From Halalkalicoccus sp. NIPERK01 (lineage in GTDB: Archaea > Halobacteriota > Halobacteria > Halobacteriales > Halalkalicoccaceae), in the NCBI RefSeq assembly GCF_030287405.1, contig NZ_JASVVV010000001.1:248001-312000 (forward strand): a stretch of 64,000 bases of DNA, in the 5' to 3' direction. A model generated the notes under the pieces. That model did no database searches. It saw nothing but the letters and a program-made list of their open reading frames with translations, and was not told the DNA's origin. The position numbers were made by a program, and so were the translations under genes. Below, one piece after another: positions 17,073 to 25,665 of this stretch. Each line of letters opens with the position of its first letter. The first letter of the stretch is position 1.

Positions 17073-18164
17073 TTATTCGGTCATCGCGATCGGGGCGGGC
17101 TGCTCTGCGGCCTCGCGAAGCGCCTCCATCAGCCGGATGGTCCACCGGGCCTCCGAGAGGGGGACGGGCATCGCGAGGTCGTGCTGGAGGGCGTAGGCCG
17201 TGCGGTCGATCTGGTACTTGTGGGGGTCGATCCTCGTTTTCGGCTCCCACTCGTCGCTGTAGTTCGCGTGGGCGACGAGCGCGGCGTTCTTCGCGAGGCC
17301 CGCCAGTTGGCCGCCGGCGTACTTCAGGCTCTGTTTGACCTTCCCGACCGTCGAGTCCTTGTACTCGCCCTCGACCTGGTGGACGACCTGCAGGATCATG
17401 TCGACGATCAGCGAGGCGTCCTCGCCGTGGACGTGGATCATCCGCTTGGGTGCGCCGCCGGCGAGCATCGTCGCGCTACAGAGCGCGCCCTCCTCGGTGG
17501 CGTACTGGACCTGCGCCGAGTCGTAGTCGAATCGGCCCCCGTAGTCGTCGTAGAGGCTCGTCTGCGCGCTGATGTCGTCCTCGCTGCGGGGGTAGCCCCC
17601 GGCCCCGAGCGTGAGGTACAGCGGGTGGGGAAGCCCCTCCTCGAACTCGCCACCGGGGAGGTCGAACACCCACGTCCCCCTGTTCGCCTCATCGGGCCGG
17701 GTGTGGCCCGTGTAGACGAGGTCGACGCCGCGGACCGCGCCGATCTCGCCCGACCGGATCCGCTCGCGGGCGTCGCGCATCGCGGGGTCGAACAGGTGCT
17801 GGTGGACCGGCGAGACGGGGACGCCGTGTTCCTCGGAGAGCGCCGCGAGTTCGTCGAGTTCCGCGACCGTCTCGGTGGTCGGTTTCTCGACCAGCACCGG
17901 AACGCCGGCACGGATCGCCTTCTCCGCGAGCGGGAGGTGGGTCTGGACCGACGTACAGACGTGGACCCAGTCGAGATCGACCGATTCGAGGAGGTCATCG
18001 AGGTCGAAATACGGGTCCGTGTCGTACTTCTCCGCGGCGGTCCTCGCCCGTCCCTCGTCGATGTCACAGACCCCGACGAGGTTCGTCCGGGGGTTGCCCT
18101 TCAACGCCGAGAGGTGGCTGTCCGAGACTTCGCCCGCACCGATCACCGCTGTGTCGACGGCCAT
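17073..18164 (-). CDS. Gfo/Idh/MocA-family oxidoreductase
   Basis: 363 residues. The Rossmann motif VIGAGEVSDSH is at the N-terminus, and VLVEKPTTET contains the conserved E-K-P of the family. A C-terminal alpha/beta substrate domain follows. Such enzymes oxidise or reduce sugars or sugar nucleotides with NAD(P); members in glycan clusters often act on UDP-GlcNAc-derived acids. ATG 18164 is chosen over 18182 because it begins with the usual MAVDTAVIGAG and gives a box-to-start spacing of 30 bases. Confidence 0.85.
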   Translation of the reverse strand: MAVDTAVIGAGEVSDSHLSALKGNPRTNLVGVCDIDEGRARTAAEKYDTDPYFDLDDLLESVDLDWVHVCTSVQTHLPLAEKAIRAGVPVLVEKPTTETVAELDELAALSEEHGVPVSPVHQHLFDPAMRDARERIRSGEIGAVRGVDLVYTGHTRPDEANRGTWVFDLPGGEFEEGLPHPLYLTLGAGGYPRSEDDISAQTSLYDDYGGRFDYDSAQVQYATEEGALCSATMLAGGAPKRMIHVHGEDASLIVDMILQVVHQVEGEYKDSTVGKVKQSLKYAGGQLAGLAKNAALVAHANYSDEWEPKTRIDPHKYQIDRTAYALQHDLAMPVPLSEARWTIRLMEALREAAEQPAPIAMTE

Positions 18165-18194
18165 GGTCGCTCGCACCATCACCGGTTTCGCGCA

Positions 18195-18201
18195 TTGTTA
18201 T
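18195..18201 (-). promoter_or_regulatory. ATAACAA promoter-like box
   Basis: Minus-strand context GCCCATAACAATGCG, 30 bases before ATG 18164 of the oxidoreductase-flippase unit. Confidence 0.5.
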
Positions 18202-18240
18202 GGGCGACTTACCCCGCACCGGGCGTCGACTCCCGGTTTC

Positions 18241-19410
18241 TCACTCGCCGACGACGGGGTCGGTCGTCGCCGCCGACAGCGCGGCGAACCGCGAGGGCGG
18301 AATCACGACCAGCGAGCCGTCCGCACTGGCCGTGTTGTACGGGTTCAGCACCACGCCGCGCTCGGGGTCGGCCGCGAGGTGGACGTACGCGCTCGACCGG
18401 GGGAAGACACCACAGGGATTCCAGAACTCGCCGAGGGTCCGGCGACGGCGGTAGGCGGCGAGTTCGTGCCACTCGGCAAAGTTCGACGCCGATGACGCGG
18501 CGACGACCCGCGCGCGTCCCGAGGCGTCGTTTCTCGGACTCCCCGGTGGAGCCGTCGAGTCGCTCCCCGGTTCGACGCTCGTCGAGAGGACGACCCAGCG
18601 CTCGTCGTCGACGTCGAGCGCCGCGCTGTAGAACACCGACTCGCCGAGCGTGTGGACAGTTTCGGGCTCCGGGTTCGACCTCCCGACCTCGGTTCTATCG
18701 AGCCTCAGAACGTGGTTCTCGGGCGAGTAGACGCTGTCCATCCCCCAGAGGACGTGGGTAGGAGTGAAGGCCAGTTCGACCGCGCGCCAGCGCTGGCTGC
18801 CGCCGCCCACGACCTCGAAGACCCCCTCGCGAAAGCGGCCGATTCGACACGCCTCGTCGCGGTCGCCGGTCGTGATCCAGAGGTCGTCGGTGTAGGGGTC
18901 GGACCGGACGGAATGGAGGTGGCGCACGCCGGGAAATTCTCCTACTATCTCCCACGTCCAGCCGTCGTCCCGCGAGCGAAGTAGTTTTGGAACCGTCCCG
19001 TGATCGAGGGGGTACTCCCCGAGGTAGACCTCACCCGCGTGGCGACACACGGCCGTCGGGAGGACGCCCTTCGGCCCCGAGGAGTCGGGAAGCGTTCGGC
19101 GAACCGACCACGACCTTCCTCCATCGTGCGAGGCCAGCAGCCACCGCCCGGTCGTCGAGAGCAGTGCCGTCTCCGAGAGCCGCCAGACGTTTCCGGCCGA
19201 AAAGGCCCCGACGACCCGTTCGAGCAGCGGCTTCCACGGCTCGCTGCTCACGAGTCCGTGTCGGAGGCGCTCCGTTCCGGCCGCCGGGTTCGGGATTCGA
19301 CCGACTCGATCGAATTTCCCACGCCCCTCCGAGCCCTCCCGCAGGAGCGTCCCGTTCGCGGTGGCGTCGATCCGTCCGTCGGAGATCCCCTCGAGTTTGA
19401 CGCGGGTCAT
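18241..19410 (-). CDS. Asp-box (BNR) beta-propeller-like protein
   Basis: 389 residues from ATG 19410. Two clear Asp-boxes are present: SHDGGRSW (94-101) and SRDDGWTW (146-153), the hallmark of sialidase-type beta-propellers. There is no signal peptide, so it is probably cytoplasmic. A longer frame runs upstream to 20241 but is the shadow of the toroid gene. The ATG overlaps the toroid stop (ATGA), so the two are co-translated; the propeller may recognise or process the same glycan as the toroid protein. Confidence 0.75.
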   Translation of the reverse strand: MTRVKLEGISDGRIDATANGTLLREGSEGRGKFDRVGRIPNPAAGTERLRHGLVSSEPWKPLLERVVGAFSAGNVWRLSETALLSTTGRWLLASHDGGRSWSVRRTLPDSSGPKGVLPTAVCRHAGEVYLGEYPLDHGTVPKLLRSRDDGWTWEIVGEFPGVRHLHSVRSDPYTDDLWITTGDRDEACRIGRFREGVFEVVGGGSQRWRAVELAFTPTHVLWGMDSVYSPENHVLRLDRTEVGRSNPEPETVHTLGESVFYSAALDVDDERWVVLSTSVEPGSDSTAPPGSPRNDASGRARVVAASSASNFAEWHELAAYRRRRTLGEFWNPCGVFPRSSAYVHLAADPERGVVLNPYNTASADGSLVVIPPSRFAALSAATTDPVVGE

Positions 19411-20627
19411 AGCCCGCAGACGGGCGTACTGTCGGGGACCTCGCGCTTCAGGAGGTACGACGAGATGGCGTAGGCCATCCACGCCTGACACCAGCGCATC
19501 AGCGTGATCCGCCGGGTGTAAAAGCGCTGTTTCCGGTAGTAAAAGCGCCCGCCCCCGGCGTAGAGGTTTCCGAGCGCCCAGTCGATGATCCGCCCGGCGA
19601 ACTCGAGGTCGTCGAGCGCGGTGAACACGAGGATCCCCTGCGAGACGGCGTGGATGTCCTGTGGGTACGTCCGGGTCTCGTCCCAGTTGGGCGAGCCGTC
19701 CTCGTTGAACAGGACCTCGCGGTAGAACTCGCTCGAGCGGTCGATCGACTCCCGGTACCGCTCGGACCCGGTCGCCGCCGCGTACCGGAGCAGACACTCG
19801 ATGATGAACCCGTTGTGGTGGCCGTCCATCGAGAGGTGCGAGCTCTCGGGCGGGTCGCGGTACATCCAGCCGCCGATCTCCGCCTGACAGCTCACGACGT
19901 AGTCGAACAGTCGCCGCGCCATCTCCAGTAGCTCGTCGTCCCCGAAGTGATCGCCCAGGTCGGTGAGCGTCCGCGCGCCGAGCGCCACCGCGTTGAGCGT
20001 GTAGTAGTCGTCGCCGTGGGTCGGGACGTACTTCATGCGGGCGGTGCCGTCCTCGCGCGTGGTGTATTCGAGTTCGTTTCGGACCCACTCGGGGGTCGTC
20101 CGCACCGCCTCGGGGTACCGCTCGTCGAGATCCGCCGCCGAGAGCAGCGCCTGGACCGCGTAGCTCGTCGAGACGACGTCGGGGTCCTCGGGGCGGCCGA
20201 CCCGATCCAGGTGCTGGATGTAGTGGCGGTGTCCGCCGCAAAACCCGCTGTAGCCCTCGAGCCGGTTGTCGATCAGCCAGTCCAGCAGGTCGATAGCCTC
20301 GGCCTCGTAGCGTTCCTCGTCGAACAGGCGGGCGGCGTTGCGGTTCGCCATCGCGAACAGCGCCGTCCCCTTGTAGTTACGGCGCTGTTCGACCAGCAGG
20401 TACGGCCGGATGTTCACGGGCGCGCGCTTCACCGTCTCCTGGACCGCGAGGTTGAGCCACTTGTTCTCGACGGGGATCCCACGGAGGACGAGACTGCTCA
20501 TCCCGTCACAGTAGTCCCAGCCCCGGTAGTCACGGACCCGCGAGTACCGGAGCGTCTCCTCGAGCAACTGCGAACCGAGATCGGTCGACCGACCGCGCGA
20601 ACGCTCCAACGTCCCTTCCTGTAGCAT
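19407..20627 (-). CDS. Probable (alpha/alpha)-toroid protein of the polysaccharide cluster (copy 2)
   Basis: 406 residues, paralogous to the protein at 6550. Shared features are an early YRGWDYCDGMSS block, NIRPYLLVEQRRNYKGTALF, and GGWMYRDPPESSHLSMDGHH near residue 260, arranged in repeated helical hairpins. No membrane helices or signal peptide are seen. It is the first gene of a two-gene unit with the Asp-box protein and is divergent from a DUF354 gene at 20748. Enzymatic role unknown; a glycan epimerase, lyase or hydrolase are possibilities. Confidence 0.75.
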   Translation of the reverse strand: MLQEGTLERSRGRSTDLGSQLLEETLRYSRVRDYRGWDYCDGMSSLVLRGIPVENKWLNLAVQETVKRAPVNIRPYLLVEQRRNYKGTALFAMANRNAARLFDEERYEAEAIDLLDWLIDNRLEGYSGFCGGHRHYIQHLDRVGRPEDPDVVSTSYAVQALLSAADLDERYPEAVRTTPEWVRNELEYTTREDGTARMKYVPTHGDDYYTLNAVALGARTLTDLGDHFGDDELLEMARRLFDYVVSCQAEIGGWMYRDPPESSHLSMDGHHNGFIIECLLRYAAATGSERYRESIDRSSEFYREVLFNEDGSPNWDETRTYPQDIHAVSQGILVFTALDDLEFAGRIIDWALGNLYAGGGRFYYRKQRFYTRRITLMRWCQAWMAYAISSYLLKREVPDSTPVCGL

Positions 20628-20653
20628 GGCTGGGAACTCGGTGACGAACGGGC

Positions 20654-20660
20654 TTGTTAT
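20654..20660 (-). promoter_or_regulatory. ATAACAA promoter-like box
   Basis: Minus-strand context CGGCATAACAAGCC, 26 bases before ATG 20627 of the toroid gene. Confidence 0.5.
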
Positions 20661-20747
20661 GCCGTCCCTACTCCCGGGGTGGAACGTTCCCGGGAGGAAA
20701 GGTGGCTCTAATTACGGTGATCCGACGCCAAATCACGACCGAACGGC

Positions 20748-21854
20748 ATGAAGTACGTCTTCTTCACCAACACGCCGGCCCACGTCCACCTGTACAAACA
20801 CGCCGTCGAGCGTCTCGCCCGGGCGGGCCATCGCGTCCGCGTGCTGGCGCGCGATTACGGCTGTACCATCGACCTGCTGGAGTACTACGACCTGCCGTAT
20901 CGGGTCTACGGCTCCTGCGGGACGACGAAGTACTCGTTGGCGCGGAACCTGCCGGGCCACTACGCGCGGATCCTCCCGTTCGTCCGGCGGTTCGACCCGG
21001 ACCTAATCTTTGGGATGGGGGCGTATGCGGCCCACAGCGGGGCGCTCTCGCGCACGCCGACCGTCCTCCTGCTCGACTCCGAGCCGACGTCGCTCGATCA
21101 CCTCATCTCCCGGCCGTTCGCGCGGGCGATCCTCACCCCCGACGCCTTCCGGAAGGAACTGGGGAAGAACCACTACCGATTCGCGGGCTACAAGGAGTGT
21201 GCGTACCTCCACCCCGACGTGTTCACGCCGGACCCGGCCATCAGAAAGGAACTCGGCGTCGAAGCGGACGAACCCTACGTCATCCTGCGGTTCAACGCCT
21301 TCGGCTCGCACCACGACGTGAGCCACTCGGGGTTCACCCCGCGGGAGCGATACCGACTCATCGACCGCCTCGCGAGGCACGCGACGGTGTTCGTCTCCGA
21401 CGAGGGCGGCACGCTCGACCTCGATCGAACGGCGGGCAGGCCGTTCGACGCCCACCCCGCGCTGCTCCACGACGCGCTCGCGGAGGCGCGACTGCTCGTC
21501 GCGGACTCCCAGACCATCGTCACGGAGGCCGGCCTGCTCGGGACGCCCGCGATCCGTTCGAACTCCTTCGTCGGCGAGAACGACATGGGCAACTTCATCG
21601 AGCTCGAACGCGCCGGCCTGATCGAGAACGTCGCCGAGTTCGAGGCGGTCCTCGATCGGGCGCGCGACCTGCTCTCCGATCCGGCCGTCCCCGAGCGGAT
21701 GGCCGAGCGCCGCCGCGAGTACCTCTCCACGAAGGTCAACCTCACGGACGTGATCGTCGACGTGGCCGAAAAGGGGGGGAACGTCGCGCGGGTGGGGCAG
21801 GTCTCGAAACCGGGATCGCTCTCGGAAACGGCCCGACACCCGACGAACGGCTGA
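20748..21854 (+). CDS. DUF354 protein (glycosyltransferase-like, copy 2)
   Basis: 368 residues. The N-terminus MKYVFFTNTPAHVHLYKHAV is the DUF354 signature (T/P-A-H-V-H). Mid-protein GMGAYAAHSGALSRTPTV and the later DSQTIVTEAGLLGTPAI match GT-B nucleotide-binding regions of the MurG/WecB type. It is a paralogue of the gene at 7779. Its divergent neighbour is a toroid gene. It may transfer a sugar or act on a UDP-sugar; no member's activity is certain to me. Confidence 0.8.
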   Translation: MKYVFFTNTPAHVHLYKHAVERLARAGHRVRVLARDYGCTIDLLEYYDLPYRVYGSCGTTKYSLARNLPGHYARILPFVRRFDPDLIFGMGAYAAHSGALSRTPTVLLLDSEPTSLDHLISRPFARAILTPDAFRKELGKNHYRFAGYKECAYLHPDVFTPDPAIRKELGVEADEPYVILRFNAFGSHHDVSHSGFTPRERYRLIDRLARHATVFVSDEGGTLDLDRTAGRPFDAHPALLHDALAEARLLVADSQTIVTEAGLLGTPAIRSNSFVGENDMGNFIELERAGLIENVAEFEAVLDRARDLLSDPAVPERMAERRREYLSTKVNLTDVIVDVAEKGGNVARVGQVSKPGSLSETARHPTNG

Positions 21855-22451
21855 TCACGTCCGTCGCTGGGTTCCGTGGAGGAACGCGACCGCGAGAAAC
21901 AGGACCGCGCCCAGAAACGTCAGCGAGAGCAACGACGGGGCGGGGACCAGCCCCACCGCGACCGCCCCGCCGACGGCGGCGTAGGCGAGAAACAGCCGGA
22001 GGTAGTACGTCCGCCACGGGACCTCCCGTTCGGTGGGCGTGTCGAGATACGGCAGCAACTCCGTCGCGGCGGGGCCGGGTGCGATCCGCTGGGCCTCCTG
22101 GTCGTACTCGATCGCGTCCGCCTCGTCGAGCATCGGGAGGTGCGTCTGGTACAGCGAGACGTACACTCGGCGACACTGCTGGTTGTCGAGTTCCCCGATC
22201 GGGACGCCGTTCTCCGTCGCCGCGATGTGCTCGACGAGTTCCTCCATCGAACAGGGTCGGTCGCGGCGGTGGAGGAACTCCATCGTGTAGCGCCGCCGCG
22301 GGTTGTAGAGGATCTCGAAGACGTCCTCGTCGCTCAGCCGGTTCGTCGAGAGCAGGAACCGCGACAGCGGTGCCGGAACCGACGGGAGACGCTCCTCGCC
22401 GTCGATCCGTTCGTCCGACTCCTCCTCCGAGGAGAGCGTTTTCCCGATCAT
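21855..22451 (-). CDS. DUF7344-type winged-helix membrane protein (copy 2)
   Basis: 198 residues from ATG 22451. The winged-helix domain (about 35-130) has VFEILYNPRRRYTMEFL and VSLYQTHLPMLDEADAI, as in the copy at 3921. Two membrane helices lie near the C-terminus (about 147-190), followed by HGTQRRT. The much longer upstream frame to 23783 is a shadow of the GT2 gene. Probably a membrane-tethered regulator of local genes. Confidence 0.8.
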   Translation of the reverse strand: MIGKTLSSEEESDERIDGEERLPSVPAPLSRFLLSTNRLSDEDVFEILYNPRRRYTMEFLHRRDRPCSMEELVEHIAATENGVPIGELDNQQCRRVYVSLYQTHLPMLDEADAIEYDQEAQRIAPGPAATELLPYLDTPTEREVPWRTYYLRLFLAYAAVGGAVAVGLVPAPSLLSLTFLGAVLFLAVAFLHGTQRRT

Positions 22452-22480
22452 CTCGGCGTACGTAACAGCCGATCTACACC

Positions 22481-22487
22481 TTGTTAT
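22481..22487 (-). promoter_or_regulatory. ATAACAA promoter-like box
   Basis: Minus-strand context GGCATAACAAGGT, 29 bases before ATG 22451 of the DUF7344 gene. Confidence 0.5.
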
Positions 22488-22566
22488 GCCACCGATACAC
22501 GCGGAGTAACGCCGCGCTAGATCCGCCGGGGCTCGACGCCGACCCCGGCACGCGGACAAGGGGTGG

Positions 22567-22573
22567 ATAACAA
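22567..22573 (+). promoter_or_regulatory. ATAACAA promoter-like box
   Basis: Context GTGGATAACAACGG. It precedes the in-frame ATG 22599 by 25 bases and the favoured GT2 start (22683) by 109. Confidence 0.45.
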
Positions 22574-22672
22574 CGGTCCGTCGCCGGCAACGAGGCGCAT
22601 GCGACAGGGGAACTGTCGGCGGTTCCGGCGGAGGACGCCGGCCGCCGACCGAGCGCGCCCCGCTCGCTGTGC

Positions 22673-22680
22673 GGAGGTGA
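22673..22680 (+). promoter_or_regulatory. Shine-Dalgarno sequence of the GT2 gene
   Basis: GGAGGTGA ends two bases before ATG 22683. A strong ribosome-binding site is unusual in this window, and it argues that translation of the GT2 starts at 22683 rather than at the upstream in-frame ATG 22599. Confidence 0.5.
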
Positions 22681-22682
22681 CC

Positions 22683-23687
22683 ATGTACAAGGGAAAGAAG
22701 ATCGGCGTGGTGGTTCCGGCCTACGAGGAGGAGGGGTTCGTCGGCGGGGTGATCGAGACGGTGCCGTCGTTCGTCGACCGGGTGTACGTCATCGACGACG
22801 GCTCGACCGACGGCACCTGGCGGGAGATCCGCGAGGCGGCCCGCCGGGAGAACGACGCCCACACCCGGGCGATGACCAGCGGCGGGACGGCCGTCTTCGA
22901 GCGGCCGGTCGTCCCGCTGCGAAACGAGAAGAACCGCGGCGTCGGCGGGAGCATCAAACACGGCTACGCCCGCGCGCTCCAGGACGACATCGACGTGGTG
23001 GCGGTGATGAACGGCGACGGGCAGATGGACCCGGCGATCCTCGACCGGATCGTCGACCCGGTCGTCGAGGGGCGCGCGGACTTCGCGAAGGGGAATCGCC
23101 TCCTCTTTCGGGAGTTCCGCGAGGGGATGTCGCGCTGGCGATTCTTCGGCAACTCGATCCTCACGCTGCTGACGAAGGTCGCCAGCGGCTACTGGAAGAC
23201 GATGGACCCCCAGAACGGCTACACCGCCATCTCCGCGGAGACGCTCGAGACCATCGAGTACGAGCGCCTCTACGAGGACTACGGCTTCTGTAACGACATG
23301 CTGATCGCGCTCAACGTCCGGGGGATGCGCGTCGCGGACGTGGCGATGCCGGCGCGCTACGGCGACGAGCGGAGCACGATCGTCTACTCGCGGTTCGTTC
23401 CGCGCCTCTCGAAGCTCCTCGCCCATCGCTTCCTCTGGCGGCTCAAGGTCAAGTACCTCGTCTTCGACTTCCACCCGTTCGTCCTCCTGTACGGGTTGGG
23501 GGCGCTCGCGAGCGCGCTCGGCCTCGCGGCGCTCGCCCAGTCGGCCCGGAGCGCCCGACGCGACGGGGCGTTCGACCGCCTGCTCGCGTCGCTGTCGTTG
23601 TTCTTCGGCGGCGCGGCGATGCTCGTCGCCGCGATGACCGTCGACATGCGCGAGAACGAGCACCTCGAGGAACAGATCCACGAATGA
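22683..23687 (+). CDS. Glycosyltransferase family 2 with C-terminal membrane helices
   Basis: 334 residues from ATG 22683. The GT-A domain has VVVPAYEEEG, VYVIDDGSTDG (Asp38-Asp39) and VMNGDGQMDP (Asp112), the metal/nucleotide site. Two C-terminal helices (about 264-287 and 300-320) anchor it. It resembles dolichyl-phosphate hexose synthases, which charge the lipid carrier. ATG 22599 would add 28 Arg-rich residues and is less likely. The next gene, wecB, follows after 25 bases, and the two are probably co-transcribed. Confidence 0.85.
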   Translation: MYKGKKIGVVVPAYEEEGFVGGVIETVPSFVDRVYVIDDGSTDGTWREIREAARRENDAHTRAMTSGGTAVFERPVVPLRNEKNRGVGGSIKHGYARALQDDIDVVAVMNGDGQMDPAILDRIVDPVVEGRADFAKGNRLLFREFREGMSRWRFFGNSILTLLTKVASGYWKTMDPQNGYTAISAETLETIEYERLYEDYGFCNDMLIALNVRGMRVADVAMPARYGDERSTIVYSRFVPRLSKLLAHRFLWRLKVKYLVFDFHPFVLLYGLGALASALGLAALAQSARSARRDGAFDRLLASLSLFFGGAAMLVAAMTVDMRENEHLEEQIHE

Positions 23688-23712
23688 GACGCGAATACGG
23701 ATTCGACTTCGA

Positions 23713-24783
23713 ATGAAAGTACTCAACGTCATCGGAACGCGGCCACAGTACATCAAACTCTTTCCCGTCTGTCGGGAGCTCAAGGGGAACGGCTACGAGA
23801 ACGTCATCGTCGACACCGGCCAGCACTACGACGAGACGCTCTCGGGCGTGTTCCTCGAGGAACTCGACATCCCCGGCGTCGACTACGACCTCGACGTTCG
23901 CTCGGGATCGCACGGCGAGCAGACGGGGCGAATGCTCGCCGAGATCGAGGACATCGTCGAGGCCGAATCGCCCGACGCCGTGATCGTCTACGGCGATACG
24001 AACTCGACGCTCGCGGCGGCGATCGCCACCGCGAAGCTCCCGCCACGGCTCACGCACGTCGAGTCCGGAACTCGAAGCTACAACCGGTCGATGCCCGAGG
24101 AGCTCAACCGGGTGATGACGGATCACATCTCGGACGTGCTCTACGCCCCGACCGAACAGGCCGTCGAGAACCTCGCGCACGAGGGGATCACCGACGGCGT
24201 CGTGCTGACCGGCGACGTGATGTACGACGCGATCCGGTGGGCCCGCGAGTACGTCGCCGATCGCCCGGATCGGGGCGTCCTCGCGGACCTTCCCGTAGAG
24301 TCCGGCGGGTTCGTCCTCGCGACGGTCCACCGACCCCGGAACACCGACGACGGCGAGCGCCTCCGGCGAATCCTCGCGGCCCTCGACGAACACCCGCTTC
24401 CGGTCGTCTTTCCGGCCCACCCGCGGGTCCGAAAGCGGATGGCCGAACTGGGTCTCGACGCCGAGTTGGGCGAGGACTTCCACCTCATCGAACCCGTCGG
24501 CTACCTCGATTTCGTCCGCCTGCTCGACGGGGCCGAACGGGTCGCGACGGACTCGGGGGGCGCCCAGAAGGAGGCGTTCATGCTCGAGACGCCGTGTGTC
24601 ACCCTGCGCGAGGAGACCGAGTGGGACGAGACCGTCGAGTGTGGCTGGAACCGACTGGTCGGCGCGGACCCCGACCTGATCCGCGAGGCGCTCAGGGAGA
24701 ACGGCGAGCGCCCGCCCCAGCCCGACCCCTTCGGCGACGGCCGGGCCGCGGAACGCATCGTCGCCGCCCTCGACGATGACTGA
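23713..24783 (+). CDS. wecB: UDP-N-acetylglucosamine 2-epimerase (non-hydrolysing)
   Basis: 356 residues, the normal length for WecB/MnaA. Family motifs are MKVLNVIGTRPQYIKLFPV at the N-terminus, DTGQHYDETLSG, VYGDTNSTLA, HVESGTRSYNRSMPEELNR and TDSGGAQKEAF. It interconverts UDP-GlcNAc and UDP-ManNAc in the cytoplasm, supplying ManNAc-type precursors for the glycan. The stop overlaps the following deacetylase-like gene by eight bases. Together with GlmS it indicates a polymer containing amino sugars. Confidence 0.92.
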   Translation: MKVLNVIGTRPQYIKLFPVCRELKGNGYENVIVDTGQHYDETLSGVFLEELDIPGVDYDLDVRSGSHGEQTGRMLAEIEDIVEAESPDAVIVYGDTNSTLAAAIATAKLPPRLTHVESGTRSYNRSMPEELNRVMTDHISDVLYAPTEQAVENLAHEGITDGVVLTGDVMYDAIRWAREYVADRPDRGVLADLPVESGGFVLATVHRPRNTDDGERLRRILAALDEHPLPVVFPAHPRVRKRMAELGLDAELGEDFHLIEPVGYLDFVRLLDGAERVATDSGGAQKEAFMLETPCVTLREETEWDETVECGWNRLVGADPDLIREALRENGERPPQPDPFGDGRAAERIVAALDDD

Positions 24784-25639
24784 CCCGGGGGAGTTCGCGG
24801 TCTGTCTCACCCACGACGTGGACCGGCCGTACAAGACCTACCAGTGGCTCCACGACGCGATCACGGAGCGCGACCCCTCCCACGTAGGACGCGCGCTCGC
24901 CGGGGAGAACCCCTACTGGAAGTTCGAGGAGCTGATGGGCCTCGAGGAACGTCTGGGCGTTCGCTCGGCGTTTTACTTCCTGAACGAGCCCTCGCTGTTC
25001 GAAAAGCCCCCGCGTCAGTGGGCCGGCCCGAGTCGGTGGCTCGAACACCTCGGGCGCTACGACGTCACGGCTCCCGAAATTCGGGAGGTGATCCGCCGGC
25101 TCGATCGGGGGGGCTGGGAGGTCGGCCTCCACGGCTCGTACGACTCCGCACGCGACGAGGAGCGTCTGCGCCACGAGAAGGGCGTGTTGGAGGGCGTGCT
25201 GGGCCACCCGATTCGAGGGGTGCGCCAGCACCACCTCCGGCTCGACCCCCCCGAGACGTGGCGGATCCACGCGGCGATGGGCCTCTCCTACGACACGAGT
25301 CTGGGATCGAGCACCACCTGCGGGTTCTCACACGGGTACCGCCCGATCCGGCCGTTCGACGACGACTTTCTGGTCTTCCCGCTGACGATCATGGAGGTCG
25401 GCCTGCCCGCGGACACGGACGAGGCGTGGGACGAGTGCGAATACCTCCTCGAGGAGGCCCGCGAGAACGACGCCGTGATGACCGTCCTCTGGCACCCGCG
25501 GTACTTCGACGACCGGGAGTTCCCCGGCTACCGGGAGCTCTACGAACGACTGGTCGAGCGCGCCATAGAGATGGGCGCGTGGGTGGGCCCGCCGGGTGAA
25601 TACTACGACCGGTTGCGAGCCGACACGGCCGCGCCGTAG
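24776..25639 (+). CDS. Polysaccharide deacetylase-like protein (THDVD type)
   Basis: 287 residues from ATG 24776, overlapping wecB by eight bases. The N-terminus has CLTHDVDRPYKT (Asp14, Asp16), which replaces the usual TFDDG, and GWEVGLHGSYDS carries the zinc-binding His119. MTVLWHPRYFD near residue 240 is the usual C-terminal motif. No signal peptide is present. This subgroup is often found in O-antigen-type clusters. Coupling with WecB suggests it acts on a 2-acetamido sugar, but the substrate is unknown. Confidence 0.8.
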   Translation: MTDPGEFAVCLTHDVDRPYKTYQWLHDAITERDPSHVGRALAGENPYWKFEELMGLEERLGVRSAFYFLNEPSLFEKPPRQWAGPSRWLEHLGRYDVTAPEIREVIRRLDRGGWEVGLHGSYDSARDEERLRHEKGVLEGVLGHPIRGVRQHHLRLDPPETWRIHAAMGLSYDTSLGSSTTCGFSHGYRPIRPFDDDFLVFPLTIMEVGLPADTDEAWDECEYLLEEARENDAVMTVLWHPRYFDDREFPGYRELYERLVERAIEMGAWVGPPGEYYDRLRADTAAP

Positions 25640-25665
25640 TCCGCGGCGGCAGGCGCGGATCGGAA

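Noticed and set aside
18241-20241. 666-codon fusion upstream of the Asp-box protein
   Set aside because: The N-terminal part is an out-of-frame reading of the toroid gene. ATG 19410 overlaps the toroid stop and gives a sensible Asp-box protein.
22599-22682. ATG 22599 as the start of the GT2 gene
   Set aside because: It fits the box spacing but adds an Arg-rich stretch foreign to the family; GGAGGTGA just before ATG 22683 favours that start. The alternative cannot be fully excluded.
21855-23783. A 642-codon minus-strand protein
   Set aside because: Only the C-terminal 198 codons (from ATG 22451) read as a DUF7344 protein. The rest is antisense to the GT2 gene and lacks protein-like features.
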